A stretch of 64,000 bases of DNA from Paucibacter sp. DJ2R-2 (lineage in GTDB: Bacteria; Pseudomonadota; Gammaproteobacteria; Burkholderiales; Burkholderiaceae_C). A program made the position numbers and the translations under genes. Below are positions 1 through 8,888 of the stretch, in pieces (within the stretch, counting starts at the first letter, position 1; every line of letters begins with the position of its first letter). The notes beneath the pieces are model-generated. The model saw only the letters and a list, made by a program, of their open reading frames with translations. It was not told the DNA's origin and searched no databases. The stretch covers positions 1,054,001-1,118,000 of the forward strand of contig NZ_JAJIRT010000001.1 of assembly GCF_025717675.1 (NCBI RefSeq), written 5' to 3'.

Positions 1-937
1 CGCGGCCGAACGCGAGGACCTGCTCGACCACCTGCGCATCGCCCTGAAGTGGCTGCACCATATGGACCCGGCCGGCGTCGGCGCCCGCGATCTGCCCGAG
101 TGCCTGGAGCTGCAGCTGCGCCAGCTGCCACGCAGCGCGCCGCAGGTGATCGCCATCATGATCTGCAAAAAGCATCTGGACCTGCTGGCCAAGCGCGACA
201 GCCGCCGCCTGATGCTGCTGACCGGCGCCGACGAGCCCTTGCTGCGCGAGGCCCAGGCCCTGATCGTGGCGCTTGAGCCCAAGCCGGGCCGGCGCTTTGC
301 CCGCGGCCAGGCGCCGGCGGTGATTCCCGATGTGATCGTGCGCAAGGTCGGGCGCGAGCTGCGCGTCATCATCAACCCCGAGGTCGCGCCCAAGCTGCGC
401 ATCAACGAGCTCTATGCCAATGCCCTGCGTCAGACGCGCGGCGGCATCAGCAACAGCGCCCTGGGCGGCGCGCTGCAGGAGGCGCGCTGGTTCATCAAGA
501 ACATCCAGCAGCGCTTCGACACCATCCTGCGCGTCTCCACCGCCATCGTCGAGCGCCAGAAAGGTTTCTTCAGCCACGGCGCCGTGGCGATGAAGCCGCT
601 GGTGCTGCGCGAGATCGCCGACGAGCTGGGCCTGCATGAGTCGACCATCTCGCGCGTGACCACGGCCAAGTACATGGCCACGCCCTTTGGCACCTACGAG
701 CTCAAGTACTTCTTCGGCTCGGGCCTGTCCACCGAGGCCGGCGGCGAAGCATCCAGCACGGCCGTGCGCGAGCTGATCAAGCAATTCATCGCCGCCGAGA
801 ACCCGGCCAAGCCCCTGTCCGACAGCGCCCTGGCCAATATGTTGGAAGAACAAGGCATCCAGGTCGCCCGCCGCACCGTCGCCAAGTACCGCGAAGGCAT
901 GCATATTGGGACAACGACGATGCGGCGGGCGGGCTGA
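1..937 (+). CDS. rpoN: RNA polymerase sigma-54 factor RpoN, C-terminal part (5' truncated by window edge)
   Basis: Sigma-54 directs RNA polymerase to -24/-12 promoters and needs an AAA+ activator to open them. The reading frame is open from base 2 with no start, so about 311 C-terminal residues are present and the N-terminal activator-contacting region lies outside the window. The visible part holds the core-binding segment (GVGARDLPECLELQL near the start), the central DNA-binding region with a helix-turn-helix (LGLHESTISRV) and, near base 866-895, the family signature RpoN box ARRTVAKYRE, which contacts the -24 element. The C-terminus is complete. In many Burkholderiales rpoN follows lptA-lptB; here the next gene downstream is an unrelated GDSL hydrolase rather than the usual hpf/ptsN genes, so the locus appears rearranged. 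Identification is very secure because the RpoN box is a perfect match. Confidence 0.97.
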   Translation, partial: AAEREDLLDHLRIALKWLHHMDPAGVGARDLPECLELQLRQLPRSAPQVIAIMICKKHLDLLAKRDSRRLMLLTGADEPLLREAQALIVALEPKPGRRFARGQAPAVIPDVIVRKVGRELRVIINPEVAPKLRINELYANALRQTRGGISNSALGGALQEARWFIKNIQQRFDTILRVSTAIVERQKGFFSHGAVAMKPLVLREIADELGLHESTISRVTTAKYMATPFGTYELKYFFGSGLSTEAGGEASSTAVRELIKQFIAAENPAKPLSDSALANMLEEQGIQVARRTVAKYREGMHIGTTTMRRAG

Positions 938-943
938 GGGTGG

Positions 944-1056
944 AAGTGAACTGGTGAACTGGTGAACTGGTGAACTGGTGAACAGGTGAACGAGTGAACA
1001 ACACCCCCACGATTCACGATTCACGATTCACCTGTTCACCTGTTCACCTGTTCACC
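944..1056. repeat. (GTGAACTGG)n tandem nonamer with facing inverted copy
   Basis: Directly after the rpoN stop there are about six consecutive copies of a 9-bp unit GTGAACTGG (variants GTGAACAGG and GTGAACGA), then a short spacer with three copies of GATTCAC, then three units of CACCTGTTC reading as the inverse complement. The two blocks can pair into a long imperfect hairpin. A second element of the same design lies at 25071-25181. It could act as a transcription barrier after rpoN or be a dispersed repeat; the function is unknown. Confidence 0.85.
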
Positions 1057-1160
1057 CCACCCCAGCCCCAAACGTGCACACGCACGCGAATTTCGAGTGA
1101 TTCCCAGGCCACGGCATGCCATCATGCCGCCGACTTGGCTTGTTACTTGAAAGGACTGCC

Positions 1161-2171
1161 GTGAACGCTACTTCTGCCTCCCGACGCCGCTGGCACAGCG
1201 TCTCCTCCTCCGCCCTGATGATGACGGCCGGTCTGGCGCTGAGCGTTGCCGCGCAAGCGCAGGCCGTCAGCTCGAGCAGCACCCCCGCTTACAGCCGCAT
1301 CGTCGCCTTCGGCGACAGCCTCTCGGACAAGGGCAATTTCTATCAAGCCACGGGCGGCACCGTGCCGCAGCCCGGCAACTACTACCAGGGCCGCTTCTCC
1401 AACGGGCCGGTCGCCATCGAGCATCTGGCCCAAGGCCTGGGCGTGACCCTGCAGGACTACGCCTGGGGCGGCGCCCAGACCGGCTTGCTCAACGGCGCCG
1501 CCGTGGCCGCCGGCGCACCGGCCGCCCTGCAGAACACCGGCATGCTGTCCCAGGTCGGGGCCTTCCAGGCCGGCTTGGGTGGTGGCGCAGCCGACAGCCA
1601 GGCCCTGTACTTCCTCTGGGGTGGCGCCAATGACTTCCAGTACCAGGGCTACTCTCAGGCGACCGCACAGACGGCCATCCAGAACCTCAGCAACGCCGTT
1701 CAGACGCTGTACGGCCTGGGCGCGCGCCACTTCCTGATGCCAGGCCTGCCCGACCTGGGCCAGACCCCGGGCGGCCTCAGTTCCGGCGCCGCCGGTCAAC
1801 TGCACCTGCTTTCGCTCGGCTTCAACCAGGGTTTGAACGGTGCACTTGGCCAGTTGCGCGCGCTGCCCGGCATCGACATCCGCTATTTCGACACCCTGGG
1901 CGCGCAGCAAAACCTGATCGACAACGCCGCCCAGTACGGTCTCAGCAATGTCACCGAGGCTTGCTTCACCGGCTATGTCGGCCAGCCCAATGGCAGCACC
2001 TGCAGCAACCCTGACGGTTATATGTTCTGGGACCGCGTCCATCCAACCGCAGTCACCCACAGCGTGCTCGGCCAAGGCATGCTGGCCGCCGTTCCGGAGC
2101 CGGAAACCTGGCTGCTGATGGGCCTGGGCCTGCTGGCCGTGCTGGGCTTGAGCCGCCGTCGCCGCGCCTGA
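1161..2171 (+). CDS. SGNH/GDSL-type esterase/lipase with PEP-CTERM sorting signal
   Basis: Secreted hydrolase of the SGNH/GDSL family, which cleaves ester bonds of lipids or acylated polymers. The GTG start at 1161 is chosen because AAGGA lies at 1151-1155; it gives 336 residues and an N-terminal signal peptide ending near AAQAQA. Block I is IVAFGDSLSD with the nucleophilic Ser, block III is GGANDF, and block V is WDRVHPT with the Asp-x-x-His pair, so the catalytic residues are all present. The C-terminus has VPEPETW, a hydrophobic stretch and an RRRR tail, the PEP-CTERM signal that exosortase/EpsH-type systems process for export into the extracellular or EPS matrix. No exosortase is in the window. 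An in-frame ATG at 1116 is possible but lacks a ribosome site and would spoil the signal peptide. Confidence 0.9.
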   Translation: MNATSASRRRWHSVSSSALMMTAGLALSVAAQAQAVSSSSTPAYSRIVAFGDSLSDKGNFYQATGGTVPQPGNYYQGRFSNGPVAIEHLAQGLGVTLQDYAWGGAQTGLLNGAAVAAGAPAALQNTGMLSQVGAFQAGLGGGAADSQALYFLWGGANDFQYQGYSQATAQTAIQNLSNAVQTLYGLGARHFLMPGLPDLGQTPGGLSSGAAGQLHLLSLGFNQGLNGALGQLRALPGIDIRYFDTLGAQQNLIDNAAQYGLSNVTEACFTGYVGQPNGSTCSNPDGYMFWDRVHPTAVTHSVLGQGMLAAVPEPETWLLMGLGLLAVLGLSRRRRA

Positions 2172-2208
2172 GTCCGGCCGAGGCGGCCATTCCTGGGACA
2201 ATCGGGGG

Positions 2209-3510
2209 ATGGCCGCCAAAGAATCCCCCAAAGACCTGCACCACCTCTTCGTCTCCTGCCCCTCGGGCGTGGAGCGCCTGCTCGACGAAGAGGTGCGGGC
2301 CATCCTGCCCAAGACGCATATCGAGGTGCTGCGCGGCGGCATCGCGCTGAAGAGCGATCTTGAAGGCGTGATGAAGCTCAACCTCGAGTGCCGGCTGGCC
2401 CAGCGCGTGCTGATCGAGTTGATCTCGGGCGGCTACCGCCACGAAGACGACATCTACGCCCTGGCTCGCCGCATCGATTGGTGCGACTGGATCACACCGG
2501 CCGAGACCATCCGCGTCGACACCGTGGCCCAGCGCTCGCCCCTACGCAGCCTCAACTTCGCCACCTTGCGTGTGAAGGACGCGATCTGCGATGTGCTGCG
2601 CGATGCCACCGGCGAGCGGCCCAGCGTCGACACCCGCTTCCCCGACCTGCCGGTGATGCTGCACCTCAGCGAAACCGATGCCACCCTCTACATCGATACC
2701 TCGGGCGAACCGCTCTTCAAGCGCGGCTGGCGCGAGGACAAGGGCGATGCGCCGCTGAAGGAAACCCTGGCCGCCGCCATGCTGGCCGCCGCAGGCTGGA
2801 AGGGCACGCCAGAGACCGGCGGCGCCCTGCACGACCCCTGCTGCGGCTCGGGCACCATCGCCGTTGAAGCCGCACAGATCGCCTGCGGCATGGCCGCCGG
2901 CATGCAGCGCCGCTTCGCCTTCGAGCGCCAACTGCCCTTCGTGACCCTGCGTGGCCGCTGGCAGGCCATCAAGCAGGCCGCCAAGGACCGCGAGCATGCG
3001 CCCGCCGTGCCCATCTTCTGCAGCGATGTGGCCTTCCGCATGGTCGACTTCGCACGCCGCAATGCCGAGCGCGCCGGCGTGGCCCAGTACATCCAGTTCA
3101 ACGGCGGTGATGCGCTCGAACGCCCGGCACCCGAGCTGCCCGAGGGCATGCCAGGCACCATCTTGATGAACCCGCCCTACGGCGAGCGCATCGAGGTGCG
3201 CGGCAAGGCCGGCAATGTGCAGATGAGCCGCGATGCCGGCGGCTCCGAAGCGCGCGATGCCGGCGACGACTTCTTCCCCCGCCTGGCTGCGCACTGGAAG
3301 CGCGCCTACACCCAGAACGCCGCCGGCTGGACTGCCTGGCTGCTCTGCCCTGACATGAAGCTGCCCAGCAAGATGCGCCTGAAGGAATCGCGCAAGTTCC
3401 CGATGTGGAACGGCCCGATCGAGTGCCGCTTGTTCCGCTTCGACATGGTCAAGGGCTCGGCGCGCAAACCGCGCGGTGGCGAAGAGCAGGACTCGGCGCA
3501 AGTCGACTGA
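2209..3510 (+). CDS. THUMP-domain class I SAM-dependent RNA methyltransferase (RlmL N-half-like)
   Basis: Predicted rRNA guanine-N2 methyltransferase of the UPF0020 family, 433 residues. Residues about 10-160 look like a ferredoxin-like plus THUMP RNA-binding module, and the catalytic Rossmann domain follows with motif I DPCCGSGTIAVEAA and motif IV NPPYGERI, where NPPY binds the target base. E. coli RlmL (about 700 residues) fuses this module to a second methyltransferase; here only the first half exists, as is common in betaproteobacteria, so the product is most likely the m2G2445-type activity of 23S rRNA. That specificity is inferred from the family. A segment rich in acidic and Gly residues (about 325-350) sits between the catalytic motifs and the C-terminus. 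Confidence 0.92.
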   Translation: MAAKESPKDLHHLFVSCPSGVERLLDEEVRAILPKTHIEVLRGGIALKSDLEGVMKLNLECRLAQRVLIELISGGYRHEDDIYALARRIDWCDWITPAETIRVDTVAQRSPLRSLNFATLRVKDAICDVLRDATGERPSVDTRFPDLPVMLHLSETDATLYIDTSGEPLFKRGWREDKGDAPLKETLAAAMLAAAGWKGTPETGGALHDPCCGSGTIAVEAAQIACGMAAGMQRRFAFERQLPFVTLRGRWQAIKQAAKDREHAPAVPIFCSDVAFRMVDFARRNAERAGVAQYIQFNGGDALERPAPELPEGMPGTILMNPPYGERIEVRGKAGNVQMSRDAGGSEARDAGDDFFPRLAAHWKRAYTQNAAGWTAWLLCPDMKLPSKMRLKESRKFPMWNGPIECRLFRFDMVKGSARKPRGGEEQDSAQVD

Positions 3511-3565
3511 TCGCGGCCTTGCGGAAGCTAGGCTCGCGGCCTCGCCACCCCGCCCTTCAACTTCC

Positions 3566-5506
3566 ATGCTCCATCTCAGGACCGGCCTTTTGCAAGTCGC
3601 CAGCGCCTTGAGCCGCTTCGGGGGCCTGCGTCAAGGCGTTGTCGCCCTGCTGCTGGGCAGCGCCCTCATGGACGCACAGGCCTGCAGCTGCAACATCAGC
3701 AACAATGACGAACAAGCGTTCCTCCATGCCAGCCTGGTGTTACGTGCCCGCCTGCTCAGCAGCCGCGAACTCAGCACAGCCGAGCAGCAGACCAGCGCCG
3801 GCTGGGCCCGCGACCGCACGCTGCGAGGCCGCTACCTGATGGTCGAATCCTTCAAGGGGCCGGCCACAGAACGCGTCATCGAGGTGGATTCGCCGGCTGG
3901 CGGCAGCGCGGCCTGCGGTTTCGACGACGCGCCCGGCAGCGAAAGGCTGATGGTCGCCCTGGGACAGTCCGGCAGCGGCTATTGGAGCGATCTGTGCGTC
4001 ATGCGGCCGAGCCCGGAATTGCTGCAGGCGCACCGGGCCCAACGCAACGATTTCCAAGCGCGCATCCAGGCCCAGCCTGACGATAGAGCCCTGCATCTGG
4101 CCTATGGCAAGTTCCTGCTGCAAGCGCAGTCCTTGGAGCCGGCGCGACAGGTGTTCGAGAACTTGCTGCAGCGCTGGCCAGCCGAGCTCGAAGCCCGGCT
4201 GGGCCTGGCGCAAGCCCGATTGGCCCTGGGCCAGCAGGGCCAAGCTCTGGCGGACTTCGAGGCCGTGCTGGCCGAGCAGGCCGACAGCGCCGCGGCCCGG
4301 CGTGGCCGCCGTGAAGCCCTGATGCGCCTGGGCCGCCATGCCGAGCTGGCCCGAGAGGCGGGGCTGGATCTCCAGGGCTACCGGGCCGAACCGGGCGAAG
4401 CCGGCAGTTTCTCCGGCAAGGACCTGCGTGGAGCCCGCTTCCAATCGGCGCGCTTGCGCGGTTTCAATTTCAGCGCTGCCGATCTGCGCGACAGCGATTT
4501 TCGCGGCGCCGAACTCGACAACTGCAGCTTTGTCGGCGCCAAGCTCGAGGGCGCCCGCTTCGATGCTGCGGCGGCTCCGAGCGAGCGCTTCCCGCCAGCG
4601 GGCAGCGTGACCACGATGTCAGGCGTCGACTTCAGCCACAGCGAGCTGCGAAAGCTGAATCTGTCAGGCCTGCGCCTGAACCAAGCTCGTTTCACGCAGG
4701 CAAAGCTTCAAGCGGTGAATCTGCACCAAGCTCAGCTCAGTAACAGCAACTGGCAAGACAGTCAGGTCGACGCGGTCGACCTGAGCGGCGCGCAGCTCGA
4801 TGGCGCTGATCTGCGCGGCGCCCGCTTCAGCCACAGCGATTTGCGCGGCGCCACCTTCGCCGGTTTCAGCAGCGACTTCTTCGCCATGGCCGATTTGCGG
4901 GGCACCGACCTGTCGACGGCGCGGCTGGACGAGATCCGCTGGCTGCCGACCCTGATCGATTGCAAGACCCGCTTCCCCGCCGGGCTCGATCTGCAAGCCC
5001 TGCCATTGCTGCCAATGTGGCAGGGCTGCGAGGGCACGGCGCCGCTGACCGGCCTCAGCGATGGCTTCCCCTATGCGCCCCGGCAGCGCCACAGCTATCC
5101 GGCCTATGCCAGCCGTCCCGGCATCAATTTCCGCCACTTCGCCGGCCGAGGCATGCCGATGCAGGGCCGCAAGCTGGCCGGCTACAACGTCTCGGACAGC
5201 GACTTCAGCGACAGCGATTTCTCGCACGCCGACCTGCGCGATCTGGCAATCGACCACAGCAACTTCGAGGGCAGCGACTTCCGCCAGGCGAATCTGCAAC
5301 AGGCGCGCTTCTGGAAGGTCAGCTTGCGCGGCAGCGACTGGCGCGGAGCCGATCTGCGCGGCGCACTCTTGCTGGACCTGGACTTGCGCGCAAGCCGGCT
5401 CGAAGGCGCGCGCTTCGAGGGCGCTTGCTACAACGCCAACACCCTGTGGCCGGACGGTTTCCAGATTCGCCGCAGCGGGCTGAAACGCTGCGAGACCGAG
5501 CCATGA
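3566..5506 (+). CDS. Secreted netrin/TIMP-like domain + TPR + pentapeptide-repeat protein
   Basis: No characterised homologue is recognised. With the ATG at 3566 the product is 646 residues: a signal peptide ending at AQA before CSC (Cys40, Cys42), then a domain to about residue 150 with a CxC start, a strand-rich middle (VESFKGPATERVIEVDSP) and GGSAACGF...SDLC. This CxC/CG/C layout resembles bacterial tissue-inhibitor-of-metalloproteinase/netrin (NTR) domains. Residues about 165-260 look like TPR helices (DDRALHLAYGKFLLQAQ). From about 270 to the end there are dozens of A(D/N)Lxx-type pentapeptides (ADLRDSDFRGAEL, GADLRGARFSHSDLRG), which form a right-handed beta-helix, interrupted around residues 470-550 by a Cys-containing insert. 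The gene overlaps the next by 4 bp (ATGA), and the next product has the same CxC domain. An in-frame start 90 bp upstream would overlap the methyltransferase. The domain call is an inference. Confidence 0.75.
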   Translation: MLHLRTGLLQVASALSRFGGLRQGVVALLLGSALMDAQACSCNISNNDEQAFLHASLVLRARLLSSRELSTAEQQTSAGWARDRTLRGRYLMVESFKGPATERVIEVDSPAGGSAACGFDDAPGSERLMVALGQSGSGYWSDLCVMRPSPELLQAHRAQRNDFQARIQAQPDDRALHLAYGKFLLQAQSLEPARQVFENLLQRWPAELEARLGLAQARLALGQQGQALADFEAVLAEQADSAAARRGRREALMRLGRHAELAREAGLDLQGYRAEPGEAGSFSGKDLRGARFQSARLRGFNFSAADLRDSDFRGAELDNCSFVGAKLEGARFDAAAAPSERFPPAGSVTTMSGVDFSHSELRKLNLSGLRLNQARFTQAKLQAVNLHQAQLSNSNWQDSQVDAVDLSGAQLDGADLRGARFSHSDLRGATFAGFSSDFFAMADLRGTDLSTARLDEIRWLPTLIDCKTRFPAGLDLQALPLLPMWQGCEGTAPLTGLSDGFPYAPRQRHSYPAYASRPGINFRHFAGRGMPMQGRKLAGYNVSDSDFSDSDFSHADLRDLAIDHSNFEGSDFRQANLQQARFWKVSLRGSDWRGADLRGALLLDLDLRASRLEGARFEGACYNANTLWPDGFQIRRSGLKRCETEP

Positions 5507-5910
5507 GGGGCGGGCGATTCCTGGGCCGTTTGCTCCTGCTCGGGCTCGCCGGTTTGGCGCCGCTGATCGCGACGGCCTGCGAGTGCCCAGTGCCGCCGCT
5601 GGACCCGAAGGAAGAGCTGGCGTCGGCCGACCTGATCTTCGAAGGGCGGCCGATCAGCAGCCGTGTGCAGTTCAATGGCATGGGCTCCGAACGCGTGCGC
5701 ACCCGCTGGCTCGTGCTGCGCGTGATCCAGGGCCCGGCCTTGCGCTCGGTGGAGATCGACTCGCCGACCGGAGGCAGCGCCAGCTGCGGCATCGAGCTGC
5801 GCCTCGGACAGACCCAGCAGCTCACCGCCCGAGGTTCGCTGCAAAAAGGCTTCTTCACCGACCTGTGCACCCAGAGCCTGGGAAGCCGAGCTTTGAGCTC
5901 ATCGCCCTGA
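5503..5910 (+). CDS. Small secreted CxC netrin/TIMP-like protein, paralogue of the preceding N-terminal domain
   Basis: 135-residue protein with a signal peptide (RLLLLGLAGLAPLIATA) and a mature N-terminus CECPVPPL. The rest matches the N-terminal domain of the preceding gene position by position: IFEGRPISS versus VLRARLLSS, RVIQGPALRSVEIDSPTGG versus a VESFKGP...EVDSPAGG stretch, SASCGIELR versus SAACGFDDA, and FTDLCTQ versus WSDLCVM. This repeats the CxC...CG...C pattern of NTR/TIMP-like domains. The start codon overlaps the previous stop (ATGA), so the two are translationally coupled and probably co-regulated. Function is unknown; a role in binding a secreted partner or protease is only a guess from the fold resemblance. 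Confidence 0.75.
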   Translation: MRGGRFLGRLLLLGLAGLAPLIATACECPVPPLDPKEELASADLIFEGRPISSRVQFNGMGSERVRTRWLVLRVIQGPALRSVEIDSPTGGSASCGIELRLGQTQQLTARGSLQKGFFTDLCTQSLGSRALSSSP

Positions 5911-5935
5911 GCTCAGCGTCGCACGGAGCGGCCGA

Positions 5936-7105
5936 TCAGGCCGGCTGAAGCCGCGGCTGGCGGGCCAGCCAGATCAAGGCCAGGGCGGTCAGCGCCAAAG
6001 GCACCAGGGAGGCCCAGTTCATCCAGGACCAGCCCCCCGTCATCACCAGGGCGCCGCTGGAAAACGAGGTCAGGGTCATGACGCTGTAAATGCAGAAGTC
6101 CATGGCCCCTTGGGCCTGGGTCTTTTCCTCGGGTCGGTAGGCCTCGGTGAACAGGGTCGTGCCACCGATGAAGAGGAAGTTCCAGCCCACGCCCAGGGTC
6201 AGCAGCGCGCCCAGGAAATGCATCAGATCCAGGCCGGACAGTGCAAACAAGATGCAGGCCAGGTTGAGCAGCACACCGACCGCCATCACCGGCAGCGCTC
6301 CGAAGCGCTTGATCAGGGCGCCGGTGAAGAAACTGGGCACGAACATGCCCAGCACATGCCATTCCAGCACCAGGGCGGTCTTGTCGAAAGGCAGCCCGCA
6401 TTGCGCCATGGCGATGGGTGTGGCGGCCATCAACAGGTTCATCACCCCATAACCGAGCGCACAAGCGGCCACGGCCACCACGAACACGGGTTGGCGTGCC
6501 AGCTCGCGCAGGCTGCGCCCCTGCGGCGCGCCCGGCGCGGGCACTGGCAATGCGGGGAAGCGGATCAGACTCAGCACCGCCAGGGCCAGCAGACCCACGG
6601 CCACCAGAACCAGATAGGCACCGGCAAAAGGCTGGTCCAGCAGCTGCTTGCTGGCATTGGCCAGATTGGGGCCCGTCACCGCGCCCAGGATGCCACCGGC
6701 CAGCACCCAGGAGATGGCTTTCTCCTTGTGCGAGGGCGGCACCAGTTCCGTGGCAGCGAATCGGTACAGCGAGGCCGTGGCGTTGTAATAGCCGGCCACC
6801 ACCGTCGCCACCAGCACCCAGGCAAAGGCCTGATGCGCCACGGCCCAGGCAGCCAGCGCGCAACTCAGAATGCCAACCACCTGACCGGCCTGAAAAGCGC
6901 GCTTGCGGCCCCAGGCGCGTTGATTGCGGGCCACCAGGGGCGCGAACAGGGCACCGCCCGCCACATAGGCACAGACCGGCAAGGTGGCCATCCAGGCTTG
7001 CGGCGCCAGGGCCAGCCCGACCAGGCCGTTGATGGCGATGAAGGTGACGTTGTTGGTCAGGAACAAGCCCTGGCACAAGGTCAGCAAGAGCAACTGGAGA
7101 TTCAT
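5936..7105 (-). CDS. MFS transporter
   Basis: 389-residue integral membrane protein with about twelve hydrophobic helices, typical of the Major Facilitator Superfamily. After helix 2 there is a loop ARNQRAWGRKRAFQ, resembling the family's basic loop 2-3 motif. The ATG at 7105 is chosen because the protein starts directly in helix 1 (MNLQLLLLTLCQGLFL); an upstream in-frame start would overlap the leader of rsmE with low-complexity sequence. The substrate cannot be deduced. It converges with the netrin-like pair, whose stop lies 25 bp away. Confidence 0.88.
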   Translation of the reverse strand: MNLQLLLLTLCQGLFLTNNVTFIAINGLVGLALAPQAWMATLPVCAYVAGGALFAPLVARNQRAWGRKRAFQAGQVVGILSCALAAWAVAHQAFAWVLVATVVAGYYNATASLYRFAATELVPPSHKEKAISWVLAGGILGAVTGPNLANASKQLLDQPFAGAYLVLVAVGLLALAVLSLIRFPALPVPAPGAPQGRSLRELARQPVFVVAVAACALGYGVMNLLMAATPIAMAQCGLPFDKTALVLEWHVLGMFVPSFFTGALIKRFGALPVMAVGVLLNLACILFALSGLDLMHFLGALLTLGVGWNFLFIGGTTLFTEAYRPEEKTQAQGAMDFCIYSVMTLTSFSSGALVMTGGWSWMNWASLVPLALTALALIWLARQPRLQPA

Positions 7106-7199
7106 GACGCGCCCAGGAAATGAGCTCGCCAGCATAGGCTCTGGCGGCCCTGGCGCGCGGCGAGCCGGAACGCGATTCGCACCTGGGCTCTGCCAGGGC

Positions 7200-7949
7200 T
7201 CAGCCGATTTGCAAGGCCAGCCAGCCCAGCACCGCCAGCGGCGCCGTGTCGGCGCGCAGGATGCGCGGGCCCAATTGCACGGCCGCAAAACCCTGGGCAC
7301 GGGCGGCATCTTCCTCGGCCGGGCTGAGGCCGCCTTCCGGGCCGCTGAGCACCAGGGTGTGGCTGGCCTCGGCTTGCGCTGCCGCCAGGGCTTGCAGGGG
7401 CTGGGCGGCCGTGGGGCTGAGCAGCCAACGGCGCTGCGTGGCCGGCTGTGGGCCTAGGCTGGCCAACCATGAAGCCAGGGACTGCACCGCGCCGATCTCA
7501 GGAATGCGGGTGCGGCCGCATTGCTCGGCGGCGGCGATGACCACACCGCGCCAATGCGCCTGCTTTTTCTCGGCGCGCTCGCCGCTCAGGCGCAGCACCG
7601 AGCGCTCGCTCATCAAGGGCTGGACGCCACCTGCACCCAGCTCAGTGGCCTTCTCGACGACGCCGTCCATGCGGTCATTGGCCGGCATGGCCAGGGCCAG
7701 GGTGATGTGCTGGCGCAGTTCGCGCTGCACCAGTTGGCGGGCCTGCAGATGCACACGCACCTCGCTGCGGCCCATGGCCAGCACTTCCGCCTGCCACTCG
7801 GCACCGCTGCCGTCGAACAGGGTCAGCGGGCTGCCCGGTTGCAGACGCAGCACCTGCACATGGCGGGCCGCGCTGGGCGGCAGGCTGAGCTCGCTGGGCT
7901 CACTGGACGAAGGGCCCAGAGGCTGGTCGACATAGAAACGCGGCGGCAT
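7200..7949 (-). CDS. rsmE: 16S rRNA (uracil(1498)-N(3))-methyltransferase RsmE
   Basis: 249 residues, the normal RsmE length. It methylates N3 of U1498 in helix 44 of 16S rRNA in the assembled 30S subunit, using SAM through a trefoil-knot (SPOUT) fold. Visible hallmarks are the N-terminal PUA-like strand region with RHVQVLRLQPG, the central EKATELG helix, and the knot motifs LVLSGPEGGLSPAE and LGPRILRADTAPLA near the C-terminus, where the Arg-Ala-(Asp/Glu)-Thr-Ala loop binds SAM. It is encoded downstream of the membrane protein at 8007-8888 on the same strand, 57 bp away. Confidence 0.95.
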   Translation of the reverse strand: MPPRFYVDQPLGPSSSEPSELSLPPSAARHVQVLRLQPGSPLTLFDGSGAEWQAEVLAMGRSEVRVHLQARQLVQRELRQHITLALAMPANDRMDGVVEKATELGAGGVQPLMSERSVLRLSGERAEKKQAHWRGVVIAAAEQCGRTRIPEIGAVQSLASWLASLGPQPATQRRWLLSPTAAQPLQALAAAQAEASHTLVLSGPEGGLSPAEEDAARAQGFAAVQLGPRILRADTAPLAVLGWLALQIG

Positions 7950-8006
7950 GGCAGGAAAAAAGACGAAAGAGAAGCCGCCAGTGTGCCAGCCTTCCGGTCT
8001 GCTCTT

Positions 8007-8888
8007 TCAGTCCAGCCGCCCGGCCGCCGCCAGCGCGAACACACGCGCACAGCGCATCCACACCAGGGCCAGTACCAACAACTGGCCCAAGGCCAAGGCC
8101 AGCAATTGGCTGCCCGCGCCCACAGGAGCCAGTTGCGCACGCAAGAGCCCGATCAGCACCGCCGCCAGCAGGCCCAGGGCTGTGATCAGCAGATAGCCCA
8201 GCAAGCGGCGCGGCTGGCGCCACAGATCGCGCGTGGCCAGGCGCCAGGCCTTGAGCACCGAGCGGCGCTGCGGCTCCAGAGCCAGACGGGCCCGTGCGGC
8301 ATCCAGGCTGGCATGAACGAGCAGGAACAGCAGGCCGGTGAACAGCAGCACCGCACGGCTCCAACGGTCGGCCTCGGACTCCAGTTGCATCAGCGCAGTC
8401 TTTTCGCCCAGCCAGTGCATCAAGCCGCCACCCATGGCCGCCACGGCACCGAGCAGGCACAGCGCCCAGAGCCAGAGCCGGCTCATGCGGCCGTACTCGC
8501 GCAGCCCGCCTTGCAGCAAGGCTTGGAAGCCCAGCGGCAGGGGTGCGCGCACCACAGCGATCAGGCTGCCGCTGAGCCAGGGCAGCAGCAAGGCCAGCAG
8601 CAGCACACTGCTGAACAGGGCCGAAGCGCCAAAACCGTTCTGGCCCAGGCCCATCAACGCTTCGGCCAAGACCGGCAACTCGAAGCGCTCCACCAGCACT
8701 CGCGCGGCCAGCGATTGATCCAGCTGGGCCGCCAGGGCGCGCCAGAGTGGCAGCAGGGCGAGCAGCCAGGGCAAGGCCAAGGCCAGCAGCCAGAGCAACA
8801 ACAAACGCCACTGCGAGGCCAGGCGGGCGCCGCTGCGCAGCTGGCCGCGCAGATCGGAAACGGGGGGCAAAAGGGCCGGCATATTCAT
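8007..8888 (-). CDS. Conserved multi-pass membrane protein of unknown function
   Basis: 293 residues with about six hydrophobic helices, Leu/Ala rich, and two loops of basic residues (DAARARLALEPQRRSVLKAWRLATRDLWRQ), the usual inside-positive pattern. No catalytic or transporter signature is recognisable. Its ATG overlaps the stop of the M1 peptidase gene (ATGA at 8885-8888), so the two are translationally coupled and may act together at the inner membrane. An ORF extension through the peptidase gene has no start signal and is not supported. Confidence 0.8.
   Translation of the reverse strand: MNMPALLPPVSDLRGQLRSGARLASQWRLLLLWLLALALPWLLALLPLWRALAAQLDQSLAARVLVERFELPVLAEALMGLGQNGFGASALFSSVLLLALLLPWLSGSLIAVVRAPLPLGFQALLQGGLREYGRMSRLWLWALCLLGAVAAMGGGLMHWLGEKTALMQLESEADRWSRAVLLFTGLLFLLVHASLDAARARLALEPQRRSVLKAWRLATRDLWRQPRRLLGYLLITALGLLAAVLIGLLRAQLAPVGAGSQLLALALGQLLVLALVWMRCARVFALAAAGRLD

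Noticed and set aside
944-1056. CRISPR array
   Set aside because: The 9-bp units have no unique spacers and are inverted around a short centre, so it is a tandem/inverted repeat.
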